Shown: piece after piece, positions 1 through 8,212 of the stretch | How the letters are laid out: each line of letters starts with the position of its first letter | Position numbering within the stretch: the first letter of the stretch is position 1 | Source of the DNA: Actimicrobium sp. CCC2.4 | GTDB lineage: Bacteria > Pseudomonadota > Gammaproteobacteria > Burkholderiales > Burkholderiaceae_D | Direction of reading: 5' to 3' | NCBI RefSeq assembly: GCF_034347385.1 | Contig: NZ_CP133777.1 | Span: 3,720,001 to 3,784,000, forward strand | Length of the DNA: 64,000 nucleotides | Notes under the pieces: model-generated | Told to the model about the DNA's origin: nothing | Databases searched by the model: none | The model's input: the letters and a program-made list of their open reading frames with translations, nothing else | Program-made: the position numbers and the translations under genes

Positions 1-2338
1 CCTTGGCATCGATCATGTGGTCCAGCGGCAAGCGCAGCTTGAGCGCCAGTCTGGCCTGACCGGCGGCTTTGGTGTCGTCGGTAAAGTGCCCTATCCACTC
101 GAGTACCGGACTGGCATTGACGTAACGCACCATGTCCTGCAATTTGCCATTGGCTTCGCCATCGATCTCGAGTTGCGGGTCCGGCGATAGCAAGTCAGGT
201 ACCACCGCCCTGACCTTGGCCAGTGCGACCTCTTGCGTCGACGCACTGTCGGCGCGAATGTCCAGCCGGGTCCGGTCGATGCTGAGCGTACCGTGGATTT
301 TTTCGAGTAAGGGCCACAGCGGCGCCTTGCCGTCGGGACCGAAGAAACCGGGGTCGTACAGCATGGCGCCGTTATCGATTTTGGCGCTGACGGTGAAGAT
401 GCCTTTGGGCTTGTCGGAGGGCCGGTTGGCAGCGAACGGAAATTCGGCCAGGTCGCCCTTGAGCCGGACCACGACATCCCTGGCCTGACCCTGCTGCAGC
501 GCGCCGGTCAGCCAGGTCCGCAGCGGCCCCGGGGTCTGCAGCGGCAGGTAGCGGGCCACCCGGTTGATGTCGAGCGAAGCGATATTGGCGGTCATGTCGA
601 TCGTGCCCGGTGCCGCATCATCAGCCAGCAACGAGATCAGATGATTGCCGCTGGCCTTGACCCGCAAGCCGTCCTGCACGACGTCGAGCTGATCGACCTG
701 CAACAGTAACTGGTCATTGCTCTGGAATGCCCAGCGCGATTGCATCGTCAGCTGCTCGAACGGCACCACAGGATCGGGCAGGTATCCGGGCAGGCGCACC
801 GTGAATTGTTTTGCATCCAGATTGAGCGTGCCGCGCCGCTCGGAGGCGTCGATGGACCCGCTCAGGTTATCGAAACCCGGAATCGCGGGTACCGCAGCGA
901 GCGCCGGACTGCCGGCCGAACGTGGCTGCGCAGCCCGGGCCGGCTGGGCGCTCAGGCTCAGGCCGGCGAACTTGCCCTTCACGCTGTAGGTCGAGATGGC
1001 CGGATACGCGCCTTGCCAGCTGGCCTGGAAATCCTGCAACTGACCGCGCGGTGCGAAGTCGGCCAGCATCTGCTGTTGCGCGGCCGGCAGCGGCAGGCGT
1101 TCGACCAGACTGGCCAGTGTGGCAAGGTCGAGCAAGCGGGCCTCGATCTGGAATTTTTCCGGCGCGGAGGCTGTCGCAGCGGTGTAGGTTTCGGTAATCG
1201 TGGTCAGCGGCAGTTGCAGGCCATCCTCGGTCTCCATCGAAAAATCCGTCAGTGCAATAGTGTGTCCGTGCACGCCGAAAGTCGGAATACCGATAGCCGT
1301 TCTCGCATTGAGTGCTTCGCGCACCGCAATGCGACCGCTGGCACGCTTGAGGTTGAGCGGCTGGAGATCCGGGCGCAAACGGGTGGCAATCCCGGCGACA
1401 TCCAGATCGGCGGTCAGGTTGACGACGCGGGCCCGGTCGATATTGAGCCAGGCCCGCACCGATCCGCGCGCGCTTTGCACATCAACCGGAAAATCGACCC
1501 AGGTTTTCCAGGCGGCCAGGTCGGCCTCGCGCAAATCGGCATACAGTTCGCCGCGCCACTGACGCGCATCGGAAACGGCGTTACCAAAGTGCGGATGGCT
1601 GAAAGTGGCGCGCACATCCAGCGGCGCGGCCAGCGTGGCTGGCGGCACCGCCTTGAACGCGACCTGATGATCGTGCCAGCTGTTGCGCAACGTGAAGTCG
1701 ACCTGCTGCAGGATCAGTTCCGGTGCGCCGCGTTGCTGATCGATCCAGTGAATCCGGCCGGCGCGGATGACGATTTCGTTTTGCGCCAGAATCCAGTCGG
1801 CCGCGGCACTGTCGCCCGGCTTGCCGCTGTCGATGGCGATGCCGGCGACCAGGAAGCGGCCCTGCGGATCGCGCACGATATCGATGTCGGGCTGGTCGAG
1901 TGCCAGCCGGCGCAACCGCAGGTCGGCCACGGCCAGACTCCACCATGACAGCGTTGCTTCGACTTTGGGCAGGGTCAGTGCCGCCTCGCCGCGCCGGTCG
2001 TGGATCACGACATTGGCCAGCGTCAGGTCCGGATACAGGCCGCGCCACGTGGCTCCGATGGTGCCAATGCTGACCGGCTGGCCGAGCGCCCGGCTAGCCA
2101 ATTGTTCGACCTCGGGCTTGTATTGGTCAATGTTGGGTAAAACCAGGAAGCGCAGCAGCAGGAAGATCAGGCAGAGCAACAGGTACAGCCCCAACAGCAG
2201 CTTGAGCAACGCACCGAGCGTGTGGTAGGTGGCGATATTGAGGTAACGATAGCCGCGCTGGCAGGCGGGCCAGAAGGCGCGCCAGCGGGTGACAAGGCGT
2301 CGGTCGACCGGGGACGCCGGCGCTGAATCGAGGAGCAT
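1..2338 (-). CDS. YhdP/AsmA-like envelope protein (3' end outside window)
   Basis: The frame stays open from an ATG at 2338 to the left edge, so only the N-terminal ~779 residues are present; the family usually exceeds 1200. The N-terminus is a short cytoplasmic stretch followed by one strong membrane segment (residues about 35-60, rich in Leu), then a long periplasmic region of the DUF3971/AsmA style beginning with NIDQYKPEVEQLASRALGQP. Known members (YhdP, TamB relatives) span the periplasm and help move phospholipids to the outer membrane. It is divergent from glnE, and the 107 bp between them must hold both promoters. An in-frame TTG at 2341 is an alternative start. The family call is good; the exact role is inferred from relatives. 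Confidence 0.8.
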   Translation of the reverse strand, partial: MLLDSAPASPVDRRLVTRWRAFWPACQRGYRYLNIATYHTLGALLKLLLGLYLLLCLIFLLLRFLVLPNIDQYKPEVEQLASRALGQPVSIGTIGATWRGLYPDLTLANVVIHDRRGEAALTLPKVEATLSWWSLAVADLRLRRLALDQPDIDIVRDPQGRFLVAGIAIDSGKPGDSAAADWILAQNEIVIRAGRIHWIDQQRGAPELILQQVDFTLRNSWHDHQVAFKAVPPATLAAPLDVRATFSHPHFGNAVSDARQWRGELYADLREADLAAWKTWVDFPVDVQSARGSVRAWLNIDRARVVNLTADLDVAGIATRLRPDLQPLNLKRASGRIAVREALNARTAIGIPTFGVHGHTIALTDFSMETEDGLQLPLTTITETYTAATASAPEKFQIEARLLDLATLASLVERLPLPAAQQQMLADFAPRGQLQDFQASWQGAYPAISTYSVKGKFAGLSLSAQPARAAQPRSAGSPALAAVPAIPGFDNLSGSIDASERRGTLNLDAKQFTVRLPGYLPDPVVPFEQLTMQSRWAFQSNDQLLLQVDQLDVVQDGLRVKASGNHLISLLADDAAPGTIDMTANIASLDINRVARYLPLQTPGPLRTWLTGALQQGQARDVVVRLKGDLAEFPFAANRPSDKPKGIFTVSAKIDNGAMLYDPGFFGPDGKAPLWPLLEKIHGTLSIDRTRLDIRADSASTQEVALAKVRAVVPDLLSPDPQLEIDGEANGKLQDMVRYVNASPVLEWIGHFTDDTKAAGQARLALKLRLPLDHMIDAK

Positions 2339-2445
2339 CAACGGACTGGACCGCGCATGCCCGGCGAGCGGCTTCGCATAGAATGAATAAAATGTCCGTC
2401 GTGAATCACAAGTCGTCGCACCCTTCCTGAAAATTTCTCTACACC

Positions 2446-5208
2446 ATGACCAATTCCAGTTTGACCAGCACCAGCGTTACCGGTTCGGCGGCAAATGACG
2501 CTTCCGGCTCCCGCTTTCTTGCGCGCTGGCTGGCAGCTGATCCGGCCCGCGCCGGCCAGCTTGCCGATCTTGCCGGATTATCCCTGAGCCCATCCCTGTT
2601 TGCGCGCTTATTACAAAAAGAAATCGCCGCCGGTTTGCCTCTGCCGCGCGCCATGCGCCGCCTGCGCAATCTGCTGCTGGCGACGCTGATCTCGCGTGAC
2701 CTCGCCAGTGGCGGAGACTTGCCGCAAGTGGTCGACACGATGACCGCTTTTGCGGAGTTCGCGCTGCAAACCCATGTCGCGGCACTGACCGCCGAACTGC
2801 AGGCGCTGCACGGCGTACCCACCGGCGAAGAGAGCGGCTTGCCGCAAGCGCTGATCGTGCTGGGCATGGGCAAGCTGGGTGGCGGCGAACTCAATGTTTC
2901 GTCAGACATCGACCTGATCTTTGTGTATCCCGAAGACGGCGAGTCGCAAATAGCATCGCCACAGCAACGCAGCCTGTCGAACCACGAATTCTTTATCCGC
3001 CTGGGCCGGCGGCTGATCGGCGACCTGTCCGAAATCACCCAGGATGGATTTACTTTCCGGGTGGACATGGCGCTGCGGCCCAACGGCAATGCCGGCCCGC
3101 TGGTGGCCAGCATCAACATGGTCGAAGAGTACCTGATTGTGCAGGGCCGCGAATGGGAGCGCTACGCGTGGATCAAGGCGCGCGCGGTGTGCGGTGCACC
3201 GGCCGATATCGAAGCGCTCGAACGGATCGTGCTGCCGTTCGTCTACCGGCGCTACCTCGACTTCGGCTCGATCGATGCACTGCGCAACATGCATGCGCAG
3301 ATCCGCGCCGAAGTCACGCGGGTCGAGGCATTGCATCCGGAGCGCAGCAACAACGTCAAGCTGGGTCGCGGCGGCATCCGCGAAATCGAGTTTCTGGCGC
3401 AAGTGTTCCAGCTGATCCGCGGTGGCCGTGATGCCGACCTGCGGGCGCGGCCTACCCGTGCGATCCTGCGCGCGCTGGCCGACAAGCAATTGCTGGAACC
3501 GGACGTGGTCGATCAGTTGCTGGATGCCTATACTTTTTTGCGCAACCTCGAACATCGCCTGCAATACCTCGATGACGCCCAGACCCACACCCTGCCCGCC
3601 GGCGATACCGACCGTCTGACCGTCGCGCGCATGATGGGCTTTGCCGATACCGCCGGTCTGCTGGCCGAACTGGCCCTGCAGCGACAGCGCGTATCAAGCC
3701 AGTTCGATGCGATGTTTGCCGACAAGGAGGCGCAGGCCGACAGCAAGCACGCCGTGCATCCCGACATCCATGCGGCGCTGGCCGCCGTCGATCCGCTCGA
3801 CGCGATCGAAGAACATCTGGTCACGCTGGGGTTTAGCGAAGCCCACGAAGCCGCGCGCCGCCTGCTGACGACCTGGCAATCCGCGCGCCTGCAAGCGCTG
3901 CCCGAAAACAGCCGCAATCGGCTGCTGGCGCTGGTCAATGCCGCGCTGCCGCTGCTGGCCGACTGCGGCGCGACGCAATTGATCACACTGCACCGGCTGC
4001 TCGATTTCATGGAAACCGTGGCCAGGCGCGCCGCCTATCTGGCGCTGCTGACCGAGTATCCGCGCGCCTTGCAGCGCGTGATCCGCATGATGAGTACCAG
4101 CGACTGGGCCGCCAAATACCTGACCCGCCATCCGATCCTGCTCGATGAATTGCTCGACGATCGCACGCTGCGCGCCGCGCCGGACTGGCCGGCTTTCCGC
4201 CTCGAATTGCAGCGCCAGCTGGCCGCCACGCCGGGCGACACCGAACGCCAGCTCGATACGCTGCGCGAAATGCATCATGCGCAAACCCTGCGCCTGCTGG
4301 CGCAGGACATCGAGGGTGACCTCAGTGTCGAGCGGCTGGCCGATCACCTGTCGACACTGGCCGATATCCTGGTCGACCAGACCGTGCAGGCGGTCTGGAA
4401 CACGCTGCCGCAGCGCCATCGCGCGGTGCCGCAATTTGCGGTGATTGCCTATGGCAAGCTGGGCGGCAAGGAGCTGGGCTATTCATCGGATCTGGATGTG
4501 ATTTTTTTGTATGACGACGACGACCCGGAGGCACCGGCGCAATACGCGAAGCTGGCACAGCGCTTCATCACCTGGATGACCAGCCACACGCCGGCCGGCA
4601 TCCTGTTCGATATCGACATCGCGCTGCGTCCCGACGGTGCCAGCGGTCTGCTGGTCTCGACCATCGCGGCCTTCGAAAAATACCAGCTGAAATCGGCCTG
4701 GGTCTGGGAGCACCAGGCACTGACACGCGCACGCTTTTGCGCCGGCGATGTCGACATCGGCCAGCGCTTCGAATTACTGCGGCTTGACGTGCTGCGCCAG
4801 CCACGCGATGCCGGCCCGCTGCAACAGGAAGTCCGGTCCATGCGCGACAAAATGAACCGCGCCCATCCTGCCCGCGAGCGCCAGTTCGACCTCAAGCAGG
4901 ATCGCGGCGGCATGATAGACATCGAATTCATTGTCCAGTACCTGATCCTGCTGCATGCCTCGGCATCGCCGCAGCTGACCGATGACATCGGCAATATCGC
5001 GCTGCTGAAACTGGCCGGCGAACTGGGCCTGATCGATGCCGCACTGGCCGACGCCGCCGCCAATGCCTACCGGACTTATCGCAAGCTGCAGCACCATGCC
5101 CGCTTGCAAGGCGAAGAGCAGGCGCTGGTCGCTCCGGAACGCCTCACCGCCGAAGCACTGGCCGTGCGGCAGCTCTGGACCAGCGTATTCGGCGAGGACA
5201 AGACCTGA
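2446..5208 (+). CDS. glnE: Bifunctional glutamine synthetase adenylyltransferase/deadenylylase
   Basis: GlnE adds or removes AMP on glutamine synthetase in answer to the PII protein, tuning nitrogen assimilation in the cytoplasm. Two nucleotidyltransferase modules are visible. The first has GMGKLGGGELNVSSDIDL at about residues 140-157. The second has AYGKLGGKELGYSSDLDV at about 668-685. Each ends in the D-x-D metal pair. The arrangement of two catalytic halves joined by a helical linker is the GlnE hallmark, and 920 residues is close to the usual 940-1000. The gene stands alone, divergent from the yhdP-like gene and convergent with the signal peptidase gene only 11 bp downstream. Confidence 0.97.
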   Translation: MTNSSLTSTSVTGSAANDASGSRFLARWLAADPARAGQLADLAGLSLSPSLFARLLQKEIAAGLPLPRAMRRLRNLLLATLISRDLASGGDLPQVVDTMTAFAEFALQTHVAALTAELQALHGVPTGEESGLPQALIVLGMGKLGGGELNVSSDIDLIFVYPEDGESQIASPQQRSLSNHEFFIRLGRRLIGDLSEITQDGFTFRVDMALRPNGNAGPLVASINMVEEYLIVQGREWERYAWIKARAVCGAPADIEALERIVLPFVYRRYLDFGSIDALRNMHAQIRAEVTRVEALHPERSNNVKLGRGGIREIEFLAQVFQLIRGGRDADLRARPTRAILRALADKQLLEPDVVDQLLDAYTFLRNLEHRLQYLDDAQTHTLPAGDTDRLTVARMMGFADTAGLLAELALQRQRVSSQFDAMFADKEAQADSKHAVHPDIHAALAAVDPLDAIEEHLVTLGFSEAHEAARRLLTTWQSARLQALPENSRNRLLALVNAALPLLADCGATQLITLHRLLDFMETVARRAAYLALLTEYPRALQRVIRMMSTSDWAAKYLTRHPILLDELLDDRTLRAAPDWPAFRLELQRQLAATPGDTERQLDTLREMHHAQTLRLLAQDIEGDLSVERLADHLSTLADILVDQTVQAVWNTLPQRHRAVPQFAVIAYGKLGGKELGYSSDLDVIFLYDDDDPEAPAQYAKLAQRFITWMTSHTPAGILFDIDIALRPDGASGLLVSTIAAFEKYQLKSAWVWEHQALTRARFCAGDVDIGQRFELLRLDVLRQPRDAGPLQQEVRSMRDKMNRAHPARERQFDLKQDRGGMIDIEFIVQYLILLHASASPQLTDDIGNIALLKLAGELGLIDAALADAAANAYRTYRKLQHHARLQGEEQALVAPERLTAEALAVRQLWTSVFGEDKT

Positions 5209-5219
5209 GCTGCGTCAGT

Positions 5220-5921
5220 TCACGACGCCCCGGATTGCATCAGCGAGGCACCGAAACGCTCGAAGCGTGGAATGAAATGTCGTTCGGCATCCAGTGAGAA
5301 CGCGACGCGCCCGACCCGTCCGGTGATCGCCGCGCGCTTGATGAAGCCGAGATAGCGTGAATCATGGCTGTTATCGCGGCTGTCGCCGAGCATCAGGTAG
5401 TGGCCGGTCGGCACCTGCATCGGACCGAAGCTGCGTAGCGCGCCGGCCCGTTCGGGCATCAGCATGATGTTGCGCTGGCTGCCGAGTATCCGTTCATCCA
5501 GCACGACCTGGCTGCCCTGGTAATCGGGCGTGATGCGGGTGGCAACCGCGCCGGTTGCCGTGACATACGAGGCCTGCACGCCATTGAGGTAGAGCACGTC
5601 ATCGCGCATTTCGACGGTATCGCCCGGTAAGCCGATCAGCCGCTTGACCAGTCGCGTGCCATCGTCGGGCGACGAAAACGTCACGATGTCGCCGCGCCTC
5701 GGGTCGGCAATATGCGCGATGACGATATCGGTGAACGGGACTTTCAGGTCGTAGGCAATCCGGTCGGCGATGATGCGATCACCGATCATCACCGTCGGGT
5801 ACATGGATCCGGATGGCACCGAATACCAGTCGGCAATCGCGCTACGGAGGAACACCATGCCCGCCAGGAAAATCAGCACACCGCGGTGATTGTTCAGCAT
5901 TTTTTTTATCGCGAGCATCAT
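5220..5921 (-). CDS. Signal peptidase I (S26 family), stand-alone
   Basis: This is a membrane serine protease that removes Sec signal peptides. With the chosen start, one membrane segment (residues about 15-31) precedes the catalytic-serine box PSGSMYPT (Ser39). The general-base lysine is in GTRLVKRLIG (Lys93), and the late conserved box MLGDSRDNSHDSRY is present. At 233 residues with a single N-terminal segment it is shorter than classical LepB. It is not next to lepA or rnc, so it may be a paralogue of the main LepB. The frame stays open to an ATG at 6035, but that extension looks non-conserved and would cover the arsR promoter; ATG 5921 sits just before the membrane segment. Start confidence is moderate. 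Confidence 0.85.
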   Translation of the reverse strand: MMLAIKKMLNNHRGVLIFLAGMVFLRSAIADWYSVPSGSMYPTVMIGDRIIADRIAYDLKVPFTDIVIAHIADPRRGDIVTFSSPDDGTRLVKRLIGLPGDTVEMRDDVLYLNGVQASYVTATGAVATRITPDYQGSQVVLDERILGSQRNIMLMPERAGALRSFGPMQVPTGHYLMLGDSRDNSHDSRYLGFIKRAAITGRVGRVAFSLDAERHFIPRFERFGASLMQSGAS

Positions 5922-6046
5922 TGTTAGTCCGGTAAATCGAAAGTCGATTGGCGAGTATGTCGGTAGATTTTTGACGACTGATTGACGCTCCGCAAGCGAC
6001 TTACGGTTGCCGCCCCAACTGTCTGTTTTCGCCACAGCTGGGTTAA

Positions 6047-6062
6047 TTCGACTATTATCGAA
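6047..6062 (+). promoter_or_regulatory. Putative ArsR operator overlapping the arsR -10 box
   Basis: TTCGA-N6-TCGAA is an interrupted palindrome that covers a TATTAT hexamer (6053-6058) just upstream of the arsR ATG at 6065. Placement over the -10 of its own gene fits an ArsR-type autorepressor. No good -35 is visible. The operator role is inferred from position and symmetry. Confidence 0.5.
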
Positions 6063-6064
6063 AC

Positions 6065-6400
6065 ATGGAAACCAAAACTGCCGTCACTGCCCTTGCCGCC
6101 CTCGCCCACGATTCCCGTCTGGCGGTCTTTCGCCTACTGGTGCAGGCCGGTCCTGCCGGACTGGCCGCCAGCCGGATCGCCGGACAATTGGCCATCCCGC
6201 CCTCCTCACTCTCGTTCCACCTGAAAGAATTGAGCCATGCCGGCATGGTCACCGGCACGCAGGATGGCCGCTCCATCATTTATGCCGCGCAATTCGGCAC
6301 GATGAACGACCTGCTCGCCTATCTGACCGACAACTGCTGCGGCGGCACCGCCTGCAGCCCCTGCAACCCGACTTCCATTGCTTCCAAGGAGTGCCCGTGA
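6065..6400 (+). CDS. arsR: ArsR/SmtB-family metalloid-responsive repressor
   Basis: A 111-residue winged-helix repressor. The recognition region reads IPPSSLSFHLKELSHAGMV, typical of ArsR. The classical ELCVCDL arsenic-binding motif on helix 3 is missing. Instead the C-terminal tail carries Cys91, Cys92, Cys97, Cys100 and Cys110. From memory, this layout matches Acidithiobacillus ferrooxidans ArsR, which binds As(III) through C-terminal cysteines. It heads arsR-arsC-arsH. Its stop overlaps the GTG of arsC by four bases (GTGA), so the two are probably translationally coupled. Loss of DNA binding when As(III) is bound is the inferred regulation. Confidence 0.92.
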   Translation: METKTAVTALAALAHDSRLAVFRLLVQAGPAGLAASRIAGQLAIPPSSLSFHLKELSHAGMVTGTQDGRSIIYAAQFGTMNDLLAYLTDNCCGGTACSPCNPTSIASKECP

Positions 6401-6822
6401 GCATCACCATCTATCACAATCCCGACTGCGGTACCTCGCGCAACACGCTGGCGCTGATCCGCAATAGCGGCGTTGAACCCACCGTGATCGCCTACCTGAC
6501 CGACCCGCCGGCACGCGACGTGCTCGCCGGCATGATTGGCGCTGCCGGCCTGACCGTGCGCCAGGCCATCCGTGAAAAAGGCACGCCGTATGCCGAACTC
6601 GGTCTCGATGATCCGGCTGTCACCGACGACGCCTTGCTCGTCGCGATGCTGGCCCATCCGATCCTGATCAACCGGCCGTTCGTCGTCACGCCGCGCGGCG
6701 TGCGCCTGTGCCGGCCATCCGAACTGGTGCTCGAGATCCTGCCGGATGCGCAGCGTGCCGCCTTCAGCAAGGAAGATGGCGAAGCCGTCGTCGATGCCAG
6801 CGGCAAGCCGGTCCGGTCATGA
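6397..6822 (+). CDS. arsC: Arsenate reductase, glutaredoxin-dependent (ArsC type)
   Basis: Reduces arsenate to arsenite in the cytoplasm using glutathione/glutaredoxin. The N-terminus has the active-site loop [13 protein letters not shown] with the catalytic Cys at residue 11. The later [18 protein letters not shown] region matches the E. coli plasmid-type ArsC, including its arsenate-binding arginines. At 141 residues it has the usual length. I chose GTG at 6397 because an AAGGAG site precedes it, it overlaps the arsR stop, and the protein then begins directly with the first beta strand. A longer upstream reading would duplicate arsR sequence in another frame. Confidence 0.95.
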   Translation: MSITIYHNPDCGTSRNTLALIRNSGVEPTVIAYLTDPPARDVLAGMIGAAGLTVRQAIREKGTPYAELGLDDPAVTDDALLVAMLAHPILINRPFVVTPRGVRLCRPSELVLEILPDAQRAAFSKEDGEAVVDASGKPVRS

Positions 6823-7514
6823 CGTCGGACCTGCCCAACATCAGTGCTGCGCACCTGGCTTTGCCGGCGCTGGACCGGCTCGAGCCAGCCACCCGCGCGA
6901 CCCATGCGCCCCGCATCCTGCTGCTGTACGGCTCGTTGCGCGAACGCTCGTACAGCAAGCTGCTGACGCTGGAAGCGGAGCGCCTGCTGCAGCATTTCGG
7001 GGCCGAGACACGGGTCTTTGATCCGCACGGTTTGCCGATGGTCGACAGCGTCGCGCCGGATCATCCGAAGGTGCAGGAATTACGTGCGCTGTCGCAATGG
7101 TCGGAAGGCCAGGTCTGGTGCAGCCCGGAACGGCATGGCACGCTGACCGGCATCTTCAAGTCGCAGATCGACTGGCTGCCGCTGGAGCTCGGGGCGTTGC
7201 GCCCGACCCAGGGCCGCACGCTGGCAGTGATGCAAGTCAGCGGCGGCTCGCAATCATTCAATGCGGTCAATGCACTGCGGGTGCTGGGGCGCTGGATGCG
7301 CATGGTGACGATCCCGAACCAGTCATCGGTGGCCAAGGCGTATGAAGAATTCGACGAGGCCGGTCGCATGAAGCCGTCGGCGTATTACGACCGGCTGGCC
7401 GACGTGATGGAAGAGCTGGTCAAATTCACGCTGCTGGTGCGCGACCGGTCGGATTATCTGACTGACCGGTATAGCGAGCGCAAGGCGTTTCAGGGGTTGC
7501 CGGAGAAGTTGTGA
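6819..7514 (+). CDS. arsH: ArsH NADPH-dependent FMN reductase / organoarsenical oxidase
   Basis: ArsH is a flavodoxin-like FMN protein that uses NADPH. Characterised members oxidise trivalent organoarsenicals or act in redox defence. The FMN-phosphate loop [15 protein letters not shown] lies at about residue 35, and [21 protein letters not shown] is the typical ArsH central motif. Length is 231 residues. Start ATG 6819 overlaps the arsC stop (ATGA), giving a chain of coupled genes. No arsB, ACR3 or arsP lies in this operon or elsewhere in the window, so arsenite export must be encoded elsewhere. Confidence 0.95.
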   Translation: MTSDLPNISAAHLALPALDRLEPATRATHAPRILLLYGSLRERSYSKLLTLEAERLLQHFGAETRVFDPHGLPMVDSVAPDHPKVQELRALSQWSEGQVWCSPERHGTLTGIFKSQIDWLPLELGALRPTQGRTLAVMQVSGGSQSFNAVNALRVLGRWMRMVTIPNQSSVAKAYEEFDEAGRMKPSAYYDRLADVMEELVKFTLLVRDRSDYLTDRYSERKAFQGLPEKL

Positions 7515-7521
7515 CCTAAGG

Positions 7522-7938
7522 TCAGCGCCACTTGTTCTTCTTGCTACGGTACTCATGCTGCAGTACCAGCCTGGTCGCACCGACCAGTGGGCTCAGCCCC
7601 AGCACCAGCTGCGTCAGCACATGTCCAGGCAAGAGCCACAGCGACGCCACCGGCGCAGCCACTTGCGTCGCTGCTGAAATCAATGGCGCGACCCATTCGG
7701 CTTCTTCGGTCACATCCAGCAGCACATCGCCATCGCCATTCGTATGTAAAAAAATTTCGCCGCCTTCGGACAGATCAAAACACACACCGGGACTGTTGAC
7801 GGTCTGCTTGCGAATCACCGCATGCAGGTCGCGGTTGAGGTTATCGATCCAGAGCTCGACATCGGCGATGGTTTCCAACGGTGTCCAGGGAATCGCTTGC
7901 AGCGTGGCGCCGGCGCGGTCGTCGTCGAAATCATCCAT
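7522..7938 (-). CDS. Hypothetical protein, orphan
   Basis: I do not recognise this 138-residue protein. The first ~80 residues are acidic and soluble-looking (starting MDDFDDDRAG, with DVELWIDNLNRDLHAVIRKQ). Residues about 83-125 are hydrophobic with Pro and Gly and may form a membrane hairpin or a hydrophobic core. The end is basic (EYRSKKNKWR). It is convergent with arsH (7 bp between stop codons) and divergent from the Fic gene, with 274 bp between. Coding is supported by a clean frame, an ATG start and no better frame on the other strand. No function is proposed. Confidence 0.55.
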   Translation of the reverse strand: MDDFDDDRAGATLQAIPWTPLETIADVELWIDNLNRDLHAVIRKQTVNSPGVCFDLSEGGEIFLHTNGDGDVLLDVTEEAEWVAPLISAATQVAAPVASLWLLPGHVLTQLVLGLSPLVGATRLVLQHEYRSKKNKWR

Positions 7939-8100
7939 GGCGGAAGACGGTTTGAATCGGTGTCATTGTGAAATCTGGAAAAGCCAGCGCGATGCGCTCA
8001 AGGCGTCATTATCGTGCAACAAGGTGACCTGTGGGAAACGCTTGCCAACGAAAGCCGTCTCGCCAGACGTCCTGTGATCGGTTTGGCAGCTCATTTTAAA

Positions 8101-8177
8101 TGAACAAATTTCGATGATTTCCTTCATATCTCTGTTTTTTTGAATATATTTCGATGACACTGAACAAATCCCGATGA
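8101..8177. repeat. Three direct repeats upstream of the Fic gene
   Basis: Copies of TGAACAAATTTCGATGA start at 8101, 8141 (TGAATATATTTCGATGA) and 8161 (TGAACAAATCCCGATGA). Starts are 40 and 20 bp apart, about whole helical turns, so all copies face the same side of the DNA. The last ends 35 bp before the Fic ATG. The arrangement looks like a multi-site operator. The surrounding 7939-8212 stretch holds no convincing gene and is AT-rich next to the repeats. The binding protein is unknown. Confidence 0.6.
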
Positions 8178-8212
8178 AATAGCCAGTCGAACTACCCCCG
8201 AGAAACTCCACC

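Noticed and set aside
740-1948. Plus-strand open frame opposite the yhdP-like gene
   Set aside because: The minus-strand frame is continuous over 2.3 kb with a clear membrane anchor; the plus frame has none.
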